Source: Planctomycetota bacterium
Lineage (GTDB): Bacteria > Planctomycetota > B15-G4
Assembly: GCA_029259745.1 (NCBI GenBank)
Contig: JAJDEO010000063.1
Coordinates: 372,001-436,000 of the forward strand
Direction of reading: 5' to 3'
DNA length: 64,000 nt
Shown in pieces: positions 42,788 through 52,080 of the stretch. The position numbers and the translations under genes were made by a program. How positions within the stretch are numbered: position 1 is the first letter of the stretch; each line of letters starts with the position of its first letter. The notes below the pieces were generated by a model. That model made no database searches. It saw only the letters and a list, made by a program, of their open reading frames with translations, and was not told where the DNA came from.

Positions 42788-45700
42788 GTGATTGCGCGCC
42801 TCTCACTTCCCGTCGTTCTCGTGCTCGCGGCCGTTCTGGCCGGCGTCGTGACTCGGGGTGTCTGGCTGCACGGCGAGGTCTTCTCGCCGGCCGACCTCGC
42901 GCTGATGCATGCCCCGTGGGACTCCGTGGCACCCGAGGACTTCGTCCCGAGCAACCCCGTGCTGTCGGACCAGGTCACGCAGTTCCAGCCGTGGTTCAAG
43001 CTCACGGCCGAACGCGCTGCCGCCGGCGAGTTGCCGCTCTGGAACCCGCGCGCGGCAGCCGGGCAGCCGTTGATCGCCAACCTGCAGAGCGCCGTGTTCT
43101 CGCCCTTCGCACTTTGGCGTCGCGTCCTGTCGTTCGACCACGCGCTGCTCGCTGCGGCGCTGTCGAAGATGCTGCTTGCCGCGTCGGGCATGGCGCTGTT
43201 GCTGCGCCTCTGGAAGCGTTCGACAGCGGCAACCGCGCTGGCTTCACTGGCCTTTGCGTTCGGCGGGTTCCAGTGTGTCTGGCTCGGCTGGCCTCAGGCG
43301 TCGACGAGTGCGTTCTTGCCGTGGCTGCTTTACGTGGTCGAGCGGCGCGTGCGACGTGGTGATGAGCAGCCGAGCCGCTTCGGTGGTGTCGGATTCGCCG
43401 TGCTCGTCGGTGCGATGCTGCTGTGTGGCCACATCGAAACGGCGCTGCACGTGTCGATGGCCGTTGCGGGCTACGTCGTGCTGCGTCTTCCGTGGCGCCG
43501 CGAGTTGCGTCGGAGCCTCGGTGAGCTGGTGACGATCGCGGGCTGGTCGCTGGTCGGCCTGGCGCTCGCGTCGGTGCAGATCGCGCCCTTCGTTGATTAC
43601 CTCATGCAGTCGCACGCCTACGCCGACCGCGTCTCGTTCGGCGCGCTCTGGCGAGCTGCGCCGTGGGACGCGTGGCCTTTCTGGCTCGTCCTCTTCGCGG
43701 CTGTCGGTGCGTGGTGCGGCCTGGCGGCGTGGACGGCGCGTTGCTCGCGCAGCACACCGATGTGGGTGGCGACGCTGCTTCTCGCGCTGGGCGGCGCCGT
43801 GTTGCTGGCGTTTGCCGAAGAGCTCGGCCTCTCGAACTGGTACCGGCTGCTCGTTCATCCCGACGCTTACGGACACCCGGCGTCGGCCATGGCTCAACCG
43901 TTCACGGGCGAGCGTTCCTACGTCGAACTCAACGGCGCGTTCGTCGGCGTTCTCACGCTCCCGCTCGCGCTGCTCGGCCTGCTTGCCGCACCGCGCGCCG
44001 CAGTGCGCACGTTCGCTGTGCTCGGCAGCGTCGCTGCGATCGCGGCGTATCGCGTCCCCGGCCTCGCGGCGCTCGTCGATCGCATCCCGCTGTTCGATGT
44101 CAGCCACAACCACCGGCTCATGTTCGTGTTCGGCTTCTGCACCTGCGCGCTCGCGGCCTTCGGCGTCGACGCGCTGCGCGGTGAGCAGCGCGATGTCGAG
44201 GCGCCGCGCCGGTCGTTGCGCGCGGGCATGTGGGGCGTGGTCATCGCGGCCGCGTTGGCGTTCGTGATGGCGCCATGGACTCCGCGTTTCACCGACGACG
44301 TGCCGGTCGAGTCGGCGTCCCGTGTCGCTGTGACACCGAGCGAGGCTGACAGTGACGTCGTGCCGGGGGCCGAGGGCATCTTCGGTGCCGTCGTGCCGGT
44401 GACGCAGACGCTGGAGGAAGGCGACGCACTTGTCGTGCGCGGCTGGGCGATCGCCGGGGACCGCGTGCCTGGCGTGCGCGTGACGCTCGAACAGGGTGCG
44501 CGTCGCCACGACACCGTGCTGGACATCGAGGACTTCGGCGCCGAGACGGACGTCGAGTTGCCGTTCGAGTGGCGTGACCATCCGCTGGCGCGCCTCGCGA
44601 CTTACGAGCGCGAGTTCGCACTTGCCGAGTTCTCGAATGGTCCGATCTGGTTGACGGTGACGCTCGTGGACGGCGAACGCGACGTCGTCGTTGAGCACCG
44701 CGCGGTTCGCTTTCGCGCCAGTCGCGACGTCGCGCCGCGCTGGTGGGTCACGGCGGCGGTTGCGCTGGTGTTGCTCGTGTTGGCCACGCGCATCACGTCG
44801 TCGAAGGCCGGCACGGCGTGGGCCTGGTGTGCGGTGCTCGTCGTCGTCGCTGATGTCGGACTCTTCGCCGACGTCTACCACGTGACGGCGCCGTCCGAAT
44901 TGCTCTACCCCGAGACGCCGCTGACGACGCGTCTGAACGAACTCGACGGTGCGCGCGTGTGGGGCGTGGGCAGCACGCTGCTGCCCGCGAACACGGCTGG
45001 CGTCTACGGCTTGTCGGACGTGCGCAGTTACGACGCGCTGGAAGTCGAACGCTTCGAGCAGTTCCTCGCGCTGCTCGAACCGGCGCCGGGTCGCGCGCGT
45101 CATCCCGACGAGATGCTCGACGTCACGCACCCGCTGTTCGCGTTGCTCGACGTCGAGCACGTCCTCGCACACGAGGACTGGATGGCGCCGATCGGAGCGC
45201 CGCTGGAACGGCTCGACGAGATCGCTGGCGTGGTCGTCTATCGCTACACGGGCGGGAACACGAACGCCTTCGTCGCGCGGCGCGCCGAGAACATCGACGC
45301 CGCGCTCGACGCCACACCGGCGGCCGACGCCGAGCGCGGTGCCACGCCGCGCGAACGACGCCAACACGCGCGCAACGTCGGTGCGGCGATCGGATCGGCC
45401 TACCGCGGTGCCCGCGACTGGCGTGACGTCATCGTCGTCGAAGGCGCGGGCGAGCCGATCACGCCGCCCGGCGAGGCTCTGCCGGAAGGCGATCCCGTCG
45501 AGGCCGAGATCGAGGTGCTCGACATCGCACCCGAGCGCCGAAGCTGGCGCGTGACGTCGAGCGCGCCGGCTTGGTTCGTCGTCACAGACGCCTTCCACAC
45601 GGGCTGGCGCGCCATGCTCGACGATGCATCGACGCCGATCGTCCCGGCCTTCTTCGGCCTGCGCGCCGTGCGAATCCCTGCCGGCACATCGACCATCGTG

Positions 45701-45814
45701 ATGACCTACGAGCCCTTCGGCTTCCGCTTCGGCGCCGCGCTGACGATCACGGCGCTCCTCGCACTCGTGATCGTGTTCGCTCGCTCGGCATGGCTCGCCG
45801 TCAGATCGCGTTGA
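42788..45814 (+). CDS. YfhO-like polytopic membrane protein
   Basis: 1008 aa from a GTG at 42788. The N-terminal half has about 11 TM helices, with an extracytoplasmic first loop (PADLALMHAPWDS, LPLWNPRAAAGQPLIAN) typical of YfhO and related GT-C glycosyltransferases. A soluble beta-rich domain follows (about 505-655), then TM helices near 655-700, a second extracytoplasmic domain and a last helix near 980-1000. YfhO proteins are linked to lipoteichoic-acid or envelope glycosylation in Firmicutes. Here a polyprenyl-phosphate sugar-dependent envelope glycosyltransferase is inferred. Divergent from the DUF2911 gene and convergent with the SDR gene, overlapping it by 14 bp. Confidence 0.8.
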   Translation: MIARLSLPVVLVLAAVLAGVVTRGVWLHGEVFSPADLALMHAPWDSVAPEDFVPSNPVLSDQVTQFQPWFKLTAERAAAGELPLWNPRAAAGQPLIANLQSAVFSPFALWRRVLSFDHALLAAALSKMLLAASGMALLLRLWKRSTAATALASLAFAFGGFQCVWLGWPQASTSAFLPWLLYVVERRVRRGDEQPSRFGGVGFAVLVGAMLLCGHIETALHVSMAVAGYVVLRLPWRRELRRSLGELVTIAGWSLVGLALASVQIAPFVDYLMQSHAYADRVSFGALWRAAPWDAWPFWLVLFAAVGAWCGLAAWTARCSRSTPMWVATLLLALGGAVLLAFAEELGLSNWYRLLVHPDAYGHPASAMAQPFTGERSYVELNGAFVGVLTLPLALLGLLAAPRAAVRTFAVLGSVAAIAAYRVPGLAALVDRIPLFDVSHNHRLMFVFGFCTCALAAFGVDALRGEQRDVEAPRRSLRAGMWGVVIAAALAFVMAPWTPRFTDDVPVESASRVAVTPSEADSDVVPGAEGIFGAVVPVTQTLEEGDALVVRGWAIAGDRVPGVRVTLEQGARRHDTVLDIEDFGAETDVELPFEWRDHPLARLATYEREFALAEFSNGPIWLTVTLVDGERDVVVEHRAVRFRASRDVAPRWWVTAAVALVLLVLATRITSSKAGTAWAWCAVLVVVADVGLFADVYHVTAPSELLYPETPLTTRLNELDGARVWGVGSTLLPANTAGVYGLSDVRSYDALEVERFEQFLALLEPAPGRARHPDEMLDVTHPLFALLDVEHVLAHEDWMAPIGAPLERLDEIAGVVVYRYTGGNTNAFVARRAENIDAALDATPAADAERGATPRERRQHARNVGAAIGSAYRGARDWRDVIVVEGAGEPITPPGEALPEGDPVEAEIEVLDIAPERRSWRVTSSAPAWFVVTDAFHTGWRAMLDDASTPIVPAFFGLRAVRIPAGTSTIVMTYEPFGFRFGAALTITALLALVIVFARSAWLAVRSR

Positions 45815-46601
45815 GGCGGCCGCCGTCGACGGGGAGGCTGACGCCGCGGATGTAGCTTGCGGCCGGCGAGGCGAGGAACGCGACGACGGCGGCGAGTTCG
45901 TCGGGCTTGCCGAGGCGCCCTTCGGGGACCGACGCGAGCCAGTCCTCGCGGATCTCGCCGACGCTGCGATCGCCTGTGGCAGCGATGTCCTCGGCGAGCG
46001 TGCGCAGACGGTCGGTGTCTGTGAAGCCAGGCAAGACGTTGTTGATCGTGACGCCCGGCGGCAGCTCGCGCGACAGCGTCTTCGCCCAGCTCGCCATCGC
46101 ACCGCGAATCGTGTTGCTGACACCGAGGCCCGCGATGGGTTCGCGCACGGACGTCGACACGATGTTGATGATGCGGCCGTAGTTGCTCTCGCGCATGCCC
46201 GGCAGCACGCGTCGCACGAGCAGGTGGCTCGCCAGGACGTGACGCCCGAATGCCTCCAGGAACTGTTCTTCGGTGGCTTCGAGCAGCGGGCCGGGCGCCG
46301 GTCCGCCGGTGTTGTTGACGAGGATGTGCACCGCGCCGTGGCGTCCGAGCAAGTCGTCGACGGTGGGGCCGAGTGCCTCGCGATCATCGAGATCGGCGAC
46401 GATCGCGTTGGCCTCCGGCGCCCCGCGCGCGCGCAGCTCGGGCACGAGTGAGTTGAGCGCGTCACCTGAACGGGCCAGCACGGAGACACGGCTGCCGATC
46501 GACGCGAGCGCGAGGGCCGTCGCGCGGCCGATGCCGGCCGAGGCGCCGCAGACGAGAGCGTGGGGTGAATCGGTGAGCGAGGGGTCGGCGGGGGGCGTCA
46601 T
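45801..46601 (-). CDS. Atypical SDR lacking the Tyr/Lys catalytic pair
   Basis: 266 aa classical SDR. It has the cofactor loop VCGASAGIGRATA, NNTGGPAPG, and an IVSTSV segment with the expected Ser. Where YxxxK should follow, the sequence reads GVSNTIRGAMASW, so the catalytic Tyr is Val and the Lys is Ile. A subgroup annotated as FabG-like or 3-oxoacyl-ACP reductase shares this substitution; its activity is unclear. The start is supported by a normal N-terminus. The 3' end overlaps the convergent YfhO-like gene by 14 bp. Confidence 0.85.
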   Translation of the reverse strand: MTPPADPSLTDSPHALVCGASAGIGRATALALASIGSRVSVLARSGDALNSLVPELRARGAPEANAIVADLDDREALGPTVDDLLGRHGAVHILVNNTGGPAPGPLLEATEEQFLEAFGRHVLASHLLVRRVLPGMRESNYGRIINIVSTSVREPIAGLGVSNTIRGAMASWAKTLSRELPPGVTINNVLPGFTDTDRLRTLAEDIAATGDRSVGEIREDWLASVPEGRLGKPDELAAVVAFLASPAASYIRGVSLPVDGGRLNAI

Positions 46602-46679
46602 GGCGAGTTCTCCGAGGCGACGGGCGCACGAGAGTAGCGCGACGACGGCGCGCGTGCCCGCGTCGTCAGTTGTCGGGCG

Positions 46680-48020
46680 TCAGTTGTCGACCGAGAGGTC
46701 GATCGCGAGTTCGACGGGTTCGCGGCCGAGGGTGAACGTGCCTTCGAGGAGTTTCGGTGAGTCGGGCACGTCCCCGACCGCGACGTACGTGTACGTGCCC
46801 ATGGGAAGCACGTAGTCGTCGGACGACTCAGGCCGGATGGCGACGACCGTGCGAAAGGGCGCGTCCTGTGCGAGCAATCGGACGTACCCGCTTCCGCGTG
46901 TTCGGAGCGTGAGCGAACTCGGCTCGGGATGTCCGACATCGATGAGTGTCACGCGGTTGAGGCCCTCGATGACGGCGCCTTGCCCGGCGGCCTCGGAGAT
47001 GCGCGTGACGTCGTCGGTTCCCCGTTCGACTGTCCAAACGTAGTTGCCGGGCGGGATGTGCTCGATCTTGAACTTGCCGTCGTGCGAGACGCGCGCCCCG
47101 TAGTAACGCAGCCCCAACCAGGGTTCGCGGGTGTTGGCGACGACGCGCGTGTCTTCGCCATTCGTCGGCGGCGGAGTGAGCACGCCCGTCACGGTGGTGT
47201 CGCGTGCAAACTCGACGCTCACTGTTTGCGGCGACATGTCGACGACTTCGAACTCACCGAACGCGTCGATTGGGTCGGCCTGCGTCATGCCGTGCGGCAT
47301 GGCCACGAAGACGTAGCGCCCGGGCCTGAAGTCACCGACGAGGGGGACGCTCGGGTCGGGGGTGCCCGTGATCAAACGAAAGCGTCCCGACGAAGCCTCT
47401 CGCGCGAGAACTTGTCCGACGGGCGTGTTTCCCTCGAAGGTCACGCGCGCCATGTCAGGCGAGCGGAGTGGACCCGTGGCGCGGAGTCGGACCATGCGCC
47501 GTTGGCGTGTCGCGCTGCCTTCGAAGGTGAGGTGTCCGAGCTGCATCGAGAGGGTGACGGGCGCGAGGCGCGACGTGTACGTCCACTGGCCGTCGCGCGC
47601 GGGGACGACGACGACGTCATCGGAACCCACGGCGTCGGCGATCGTCAGCGTGGCGCTCAGCGACCACAATGTCGTGGCGCCGACGTTCAGGAGCTGCTCC
47701 TCGCGCAAGTCGTTGCCGAACTGATCGGCGAGTGTCCAATGGATGCCCCACTCGTCGCTCGGGCGTGTCTCGACGGGCGCTGCGGGTTCGTCCACGGGAG
47801 CATCCACGACAGGTGGCGGCGCCGGTTCGAGCACATCCGCTTCGCCCTCCATGACGAGCGGGACATCCGACGACGTCACGTCTTGGGAGGTCGGTTCGAC
47901 CAGCGCGACATCGGCAGGCGATCCCTCTCCGAGCAGCAGCCACGCCGCGACGCCCACGAGTGCGACCACGACGACGAGGATCGCACCGACGCTGCGGCTT
48001 CTCGAAGAGTTGGTCGTCAT
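46680..48020 (-). CDS. Anchored exported beta-domain protein, paralogue 1
   Basis: 446 aa from ATG 48020 (a GTG at 48032 would add 4 residues). One N-terminal TM helix (VGAILVVVVALVGVAAWLLL) and an acidic Pro-rich linker (to about residue 90) precede a beta-rich extracytoplasmic region. Shared with the other family members are WGIHWTLADQFGN, a carboxypeptidase-regulatory-like strand pair (IPPGNYVWTVERG) and the C-terminal EGTFTLGREPVELAIDL. No enzyme motif. Likely a periplasmic or cell-surface structural or binding protein; function unknown. Confidence 0.75.
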   Translation of the reverse strand: MTTNSSRSRSVGAILVVVVALVGVAAWLLLGEGSPADVALVEPTSQDVTSSDVPLVMEGEADVLEPAPPPVVDAPVDEPAAPVETRPSDEWGIHWTLADQFGNDLREEQLLNVGATTLWSLSATLTIADAVGSDDVVVVPARDGQWTYTSRLAPVTLSMQLGHLTFEGSATRQRRMVRLRATGPLRSPDMARVTFEGNTPVGQVLAREASSGRFRLITGTPDPSVPLVGDFRPGRYVFVAMPHGMTQADPIDAFGEFEVVDMSPQTVSVEFARDTTVTGVLTPPPTNGEDTRVVANTREPWLGLRYYGARVSHDGKFKIEHIPPGNYVWTVERGTDDVTRISEAAGQGAVIEGLNRVTLIDVGHPEPSSLTLRTRGSGYVRLLAQDAPFRTVVAIRPESSDDYVLPMGTYTYVAVGDVPDSPKLLEGTFTLGREPVELAIDLSVDN

Positions 48021-48338
48021 CGTCGGTGACACGCCATGAAGGGGGGGCGTCCAGGGCTCGTGTTGTGAGCGGTCTGCATACGTTCGTGTCCCGAGCCCGG
48101 GCCTCGTGAAGGACGTACGATGACGTCATCGTCATCTTGCTGTCATGCACGCCGCGCGGCGTGTGAAGTGTGATGTGTCCGTCACGCGACAGGTGCGAGC
48201 TTCGCGCGCACGAGCGTGGGACGATCGCGGCCGTGCCGTGATCGACTGAGGCCCGCTCACAGCCGCGTCCTGGAGAAGATCCGATGACCACTCGACCCAT
48301 GCCGCTCGCCTCACCATACCCGTCTGGCTGCGAGTGTC
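48021..48338. other. Intergenic region, 318 bp
   Basis: Divergent spacer between paralogue 1 and a plus-strand membrane protein. It contains a lower-GC stretch around 48110-48180 with several GTGTGA-like repeats, likely promoter territory. No gene or firm motif was recognised. Confidence 0.4.
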
Positions 48339-48992
48339 GTGTCAGCTGCGCGTTTGCCTTGCGGCTCGCGCTGTTGCTGGAGCGGCGCGGAGACGGTTGT
48401 GTTCGGTGATCTCGCGGACGGCATCGGCTGGGTTCGGCGGCGCGTTTCGCTCGTTGCCGTCATCGCGCCGTCCGCGCTCTTCCTGGGGCTGACGTGGGCG
48501 ACGCTGCACGACTTCGTCAGTCCGCAGAAGCCGACGCTCGAGGTCTTGTCCGTGGTTCTGCTCGTGCTCGCGGTGGCCATCTCCATGCTGAGCTACGCCG
48601 TGCGCCGCGAGGCCTTCCTGCTGTGGATGGCGGCGTTCGTGACGCTGTTCCTCCTGCGTGAACTGAAGGTCCTGCCGAGCAACGGTTTGTATCTGCTGCT
48701 GCTCCTGCTCGTTTGGAAAGGCTGGCGATCGCGCGAGGCGCTGCGCCCGCACATCGATCGCAGCGGCGTGGTGTCGACGATCGTCGCAGGCATGGTCGCG
48801 TACGGCATCGCGGTGCAGATCGACGAGCGCAACTGGATCCAGTGGATGCCGGGCACGAAGGCAACGGTGTGGTCGCCCGTCGAAGAAACCATGGAGGTGG
48901 CCGGTCACGTCGCGTTGGTCATCGCTGTCGTGCTTGCCGCGGTTCCGTGGCGGGTCGAGGTGCGTGGCGACGCCGTGCAGCCGAAAGCGTGA
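48339..48992 (+). CDS. Hypothetical membrane protein, about five TM helices
   Basis: Open frame of 217 aa. Hydrophobic segments are at about residues 37-55, 65-85, 92-108, 115-127, 143-162 and 185-203. The first ~30 codons (Cys/Trp-rich, poor codon use) are probably not translated, so the true start is likely a GTG or other codon between 48390 and 48450. No family recognised. It is surrounded by the anchored-protein paralogues on the other strand. Confidence 0.55.
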   Translation: MSAARLPCGSRCCWSGAETVVFGDLADGIGWVRRRVSLVAVIAPSALFLGLTWATLHDFVSPQKPTLEVLSVVLLVLAVAISMLSYAVRREAFLLWMAAFVTLFLLRELKVLPSNGLYLLLLLLVWKGWRSREALRPHIDRSGVVSTIVAGMVAYGIAVQIDERNWIQWMPGTKATVWSPVEETMEVAGHVALVIAVVLAAVPWRVEVRGDAVQPKA

Positions 48993-49065
48993 CTGGCGAG
49001 AGCATCCGCGAGGGTGCGCTCTGCGTTGTCCATGACGACACGCCGTGCCGAAGCGGACGCGCGAG

Positions 49066-50424
49066 TCACTCGTCGTCGATGAGCTCGATCATGATCTCGA
49101 GTGGCTCGGACTCGATCGTGAACGTGCCTTCACGCGTCACCATGCCACCGTCGGGGACTTCGGCACGGGCGAGGTAGGCGTAGTTCCCGCGAGGCAGAGT
49201 CACGATCGCGGCTCGTTCGGTCGACACGTCGTAGGCCGACCAGAGCCTGCCGAACTCGTCGAGGAGATGAACGCGACCGCCGGCTTTGTTGACGCGGAGC
49301 GTGAGTGTGCCGCCGCCGACCACGCCGGCGTCGACGACCGTCACGCGGTTCTCATTCTCGGCGAGCGTTGCGCCCGAGACACCCGCCGAGATGGTTTCGC
49401 CGTCGCCGTTCTTGCGGTGAATCGCCCATGTGTAGGCGCCGGGTGCGACGCCTTCGATCGTGAACGATCCGTCTCCAGCAACCCGCGCCGCAAAGCGCAC
49501 AGACGTCCACGACGCCGTGGGAACGGCACGGACGACGACGGTGTCGCCGGCTTTGGGCACCGGCACGAGGGTGCCGAGCACGGTCGCGGGGTTGCGGAAG
49601 TCGACATGCACCGTCTTGGGTTCTGAGCCCTCGATGGTGAACTCACCGAAGAAGAGGGGGTGCGGTTCGCGCAGCGGTCCGTGGGCCTTGGCTGCGAAGG
49701 CGTAGCGGCCGGGGGCGAAGAAGGCTGTGAGCGGGCCGGGCTCGTCCATGGAGTGCAGCACGACGCGCGACGAGTGCGAGTCGAGATCAACGGTTTCGAC
49801 GATCGCGATGGCGCGGTCTGCCTCGAACATCACGTTCGCATGTCCTGGCGGTTCAATCGGACCCAGCGCCCGGAGCTCGACGTCTGGACGCTGTGTCGTT
49901 GCGATGCCCTGGAACGTCATGTGACCGAGCGTCAGCTTGACGTCGACGGGCGAGCGGCGCGTCGTGTACACGCTGGACCCCGTCGAGAACGCGTCGAGCG
50001 TGATGTGCGATTCCGTCGTTCCCACGTTGTCTGTGACAGCAAGCACGCCCGTCGATGTCCACCCATTGAAGACGCCGGCGTTGTGCAGCTGCGCGGTGCC
50101 GAGCTCGTCCCCGAACTCGTCGACAAGTCGCCAGGTGATGTACCAGCGGCTCTTGTCCTCGTCACTCCAATCGTCGAACGGCGCCGGCTCGGGCGCAGCG
50201 ACGGGCTCGGTCTCGGGAGCGTCCTCCGCGACCTCGGTGTTCGCGAAACGAACCGCGTCGGCCGTGACGGCAAGCGGAGCACTCTGAACGGTCGCGTCGT
50301 CGCTCACGATCGTCTGCGAGTCCACGTCGGCGGGCCGAGATGTGTTGTCTGTGATGACGAAGACGACGGCGACCAACGCAACGAGGACAACGATCGCGAA
50401 TCCGACCTTCTTCGTCGACGCCAT
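49066..50424 (-). CDS. Anchored exported beta-domain protein, paralogue 2
   Basis: 452 aa from ATG 50424 (GTG at 50427 adds one residue). TM helix VGFAIVVLVALVAVVFVI, then a short linker and the same domain order as paralogue 1: WYITWRLVDEFGDELG, GVAPGAYTWAIHRKNGDG, and C-terminal EGTFTIESEPLEIMIEL. Coupled to paralogue 3 by TGATG, with one base shared between its start and the preceding stop. Function unknown. Confidence 0.75.
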   Translation of the reverse strand: MASTKKVGFAIVVLVALVAVVFVITDNTSRPADVDSQTIVSDDATVQSAPLAVTADAVRFANTEVAEDAPETEPVAAPEPAPFDDWSDEDKSRWYITWRLVDEFGDELGTAQLHNAGVFNGWTSTGVLAVTDNVGTTESHITLDAFSTGSSVYTTRRSPVDVKLTLGHMTFQGIATTQRPDVELRALGPIEPPGHANVMFEADRAIAIVETVDLDSHSSRVVLHSMDEPGPLTAFFAPGRYAFAAKAHGPLREPHPLFFGEFTIEGSEPKTVHVDFRNPATVLGTLVPVPKAGDTVVVRAVPTASWTSVRFAARVAGDGSFTIEGVAPGAYTWAIHRKNGDGETISAGVSGATLAENENRVTVVDAGVVGGGTLTLRVNKAGGRVHLLDEFGRLWSAYDVSTERAAIVTLPRGNYAYLARAEVPDGGMVTREGTFTIESEPLEIMIELIDDE

Positions 50425-51776
50425 CACCGCACCTTCGCCGCCGACGCTGACTCCATCTCGCCGTCACCTCCGAGGTTGATCTCGATCTCCGTCGGGATCG
50501 CTCCGATCGAGAAGGTGCCTTCGCGCACGACGGGTTCTGTGGTGCTTCCGCCACCGGCCCAATAGCTGTAGTCGTCGCGTCCGAGGATGAATCTCTGCTC
50601 GCCCTCGTCGCGGAGCGGGAGCATCGCGTGTGTCGTGCCGCGGGTGTCAACGATGCGGAGCGTGCCTCGCCCGCGGTTGCGCACGACGAGCGTGCCTTCG
50701 TTGCCGACGTGCTCGTCGATGAGCGTGGCCGTGTTCGCGCCTTCGAGAACCGCGTGGTCGGTGTCGGTGTGCGAGAGGGTGATCGCCTCGTCGGTCCGGC
50801 GTTCGACGACGAAGGAATACGTACCCGGGGCGAGCTGCGCGAATCGGTAGGCGCCGTCCTGCGCGACGGTCGTCCGCGCGAGCGATGTCCACGGGGCCGA
50901 CGCGACGTGTCCCATCAACGTCACCGACTCACGGTCACGCGGCGCGGGACGGAGCATGCCGCTGAGCGATGTCGGCTCCGCAATCACGACCTCGACGATC
51001 ATCGGCTGCTCGTCGTGCACCATGAACTCGCCGTACGCGGTGCGTCCGTCGCCGACGATGGCGCGGTACTCGTAATGGCCGCGGGGAAACCAGGCGATCG
51101 GTGCTCCGCGTGGAATCGTGGGTGTCGAGAGGCGCGAGGTATACGCGGTGGTTTCGATCGTCGCCACCATGTCGAGCGGGACTTTGCTGTCGAAGGTGAC
51201 CTGCGCCATGTCGGGCGCCACGAGCAACTCGGTTGGACGCAAGGTGACGGTTGGTGGTCCACGCGTGGCGACACCTTTGAAGGTGACCCGGTTGAGGTCG
51301 AGTGTGACGTCGACCGGCGACTCGAGCGACGTCTCGATCACACCGCTAACGCGGAAGAAGGGCTCGATCTCGATCCGGTGCTCGTCCACCGTTCCGGCGC
51401 TGTCGACCGCGGTGATCGTGGCTCGCGCAGGCAGGGACGGGAGCAGGCCCGTATTCAGCAGCTGATAGAGATCGACTTCACGGTCTTCCTGATCGGCGAG
51501 TCTCCAACGGATCGACCAAGGCGCCGACGGCTTGCTGTCTGCGGGCGCGTCTTCGGCGGACTCCGTTTCGGCGTCTGCGGCAGGCTCCACGGCGAGGGGC
51601 TCGGCCTCGGTGTCCGGTGTCAGCGGCGCTGACTGCCGCGGCGTGCTGGTGGCTTCATCGATGATGTCGACGTCAGCCGGCGCGCGGTCCTCGAACCACA
51701 GACGCGCAACGAGGCCCAGGACCACGAGCACGAGAATCAAACCGACTCCGCGCTTCCCAACCTGTCCCGCTGCCAT
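50424..51776 (-). CDS. Anchored exported beta-domain protein, paralogue 3
   Basis: 450 aa. TM helix in VGKRGVGLILVLVVLGLVARL, an acidic linker, then WSIRWRLADQEDREVD, LAPGTYSFVVERRTDE and C-terminal EGTFSIGAIPTEIEINL. About as diverged from paralogues 1 and 2 as they are from each other, so the duplications are not recent. The downstream gene start is coupled by TGATG. Function unknown. Confidence 0.75.
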   Translation of the reverse strand: MAAGQVGKRGVGLILVLVVLGLVARLWFEDRAPADVDIIDEATSTPRQSAPLTPDTEAEPLAVEPAADAETESAEDAPADSKPSAPWSIRWRLADQEDREVDLYQLLNTGLLPSLPARATITAVDSAGTVDEHRIEIEPFFRVSGVIETSLESPVDVTLDLNRVTFKGVATRGPPTVTLRPTELLVAPDMAQVTFDSKVPLDMVATIETTAYTSRLSTPTIPRGAPIAWFPRGHYEYRAIVGDGRTAYGEFMVHDEQPMIVEVVIAEPTSLSGMLRPAPRDRESVTLMGHVASAPWTSLARTTVAQDGAYRFAQLAPGTYSFVVERRTDEAITLSHTDTDHAVLEGANTATLIDEHVGNEGTLVVRNRGRGTLRIVDTRGTTHAMLPLRDEGEQRFILGRDDYSYWAGGGSTTEPVVREGTFSIGAIPTEIEINLGGDGEMESASAAKVR

Positions 51777-52044
51777 CGTCAGCTCCTTCGATCACTGTGC
51801 TCGACTCGCGCTTCCCAACGCTCCCAGGATGCACGTGGCACGCGAACCTGGCCAGCTGCGAGACGGAACGGGCGCGCTCCGCAAGCGGTGTCTTCGACTC
51901 GCGTCGCTCGGACGCCGTCGGTGCGATGGCGCCGAGGTCTGCCTGCGTTTCACCGTCGAGCACGAAGTATGCGACGACGCCGATCACGGCGGCGAGCACC
52001 ACGACGAGGCCCACTCCGCGCTTCGCAGGGCCCTTCGTTGTCAT
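51673..52044 (-). pseudogene. Truncated fourth paralogue (anchor and linker only)
   Basis: The frame opens at ATG 52044 with KRGVGLVVVLAAVIGVVAYF, closely matching the KRGVGL-type TM anchor of paralogue 3, and then a short linker to about codon 46. After that all similarity stops and the frame runs with unusual composition into the start of paralogue 3, overlapping it by 104 bp. No beta domain remains. Best read as a deletion remnant; a functional small membrane peptide is less likely. Confidence 0.65.
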
Positions 52045-52080
52045 GGCTCTCCCTCGCCTCGGTCAAACGCGGCTCTTCGG

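Noticed and set aside
43244..46489. 1081-codon minus-strand open frame
   Set aside because: Lies antisense to the YfhO-like gene and into the SDR gene; its Arg/His-rich composition is the usual shadow of a GC-rich coding strand.
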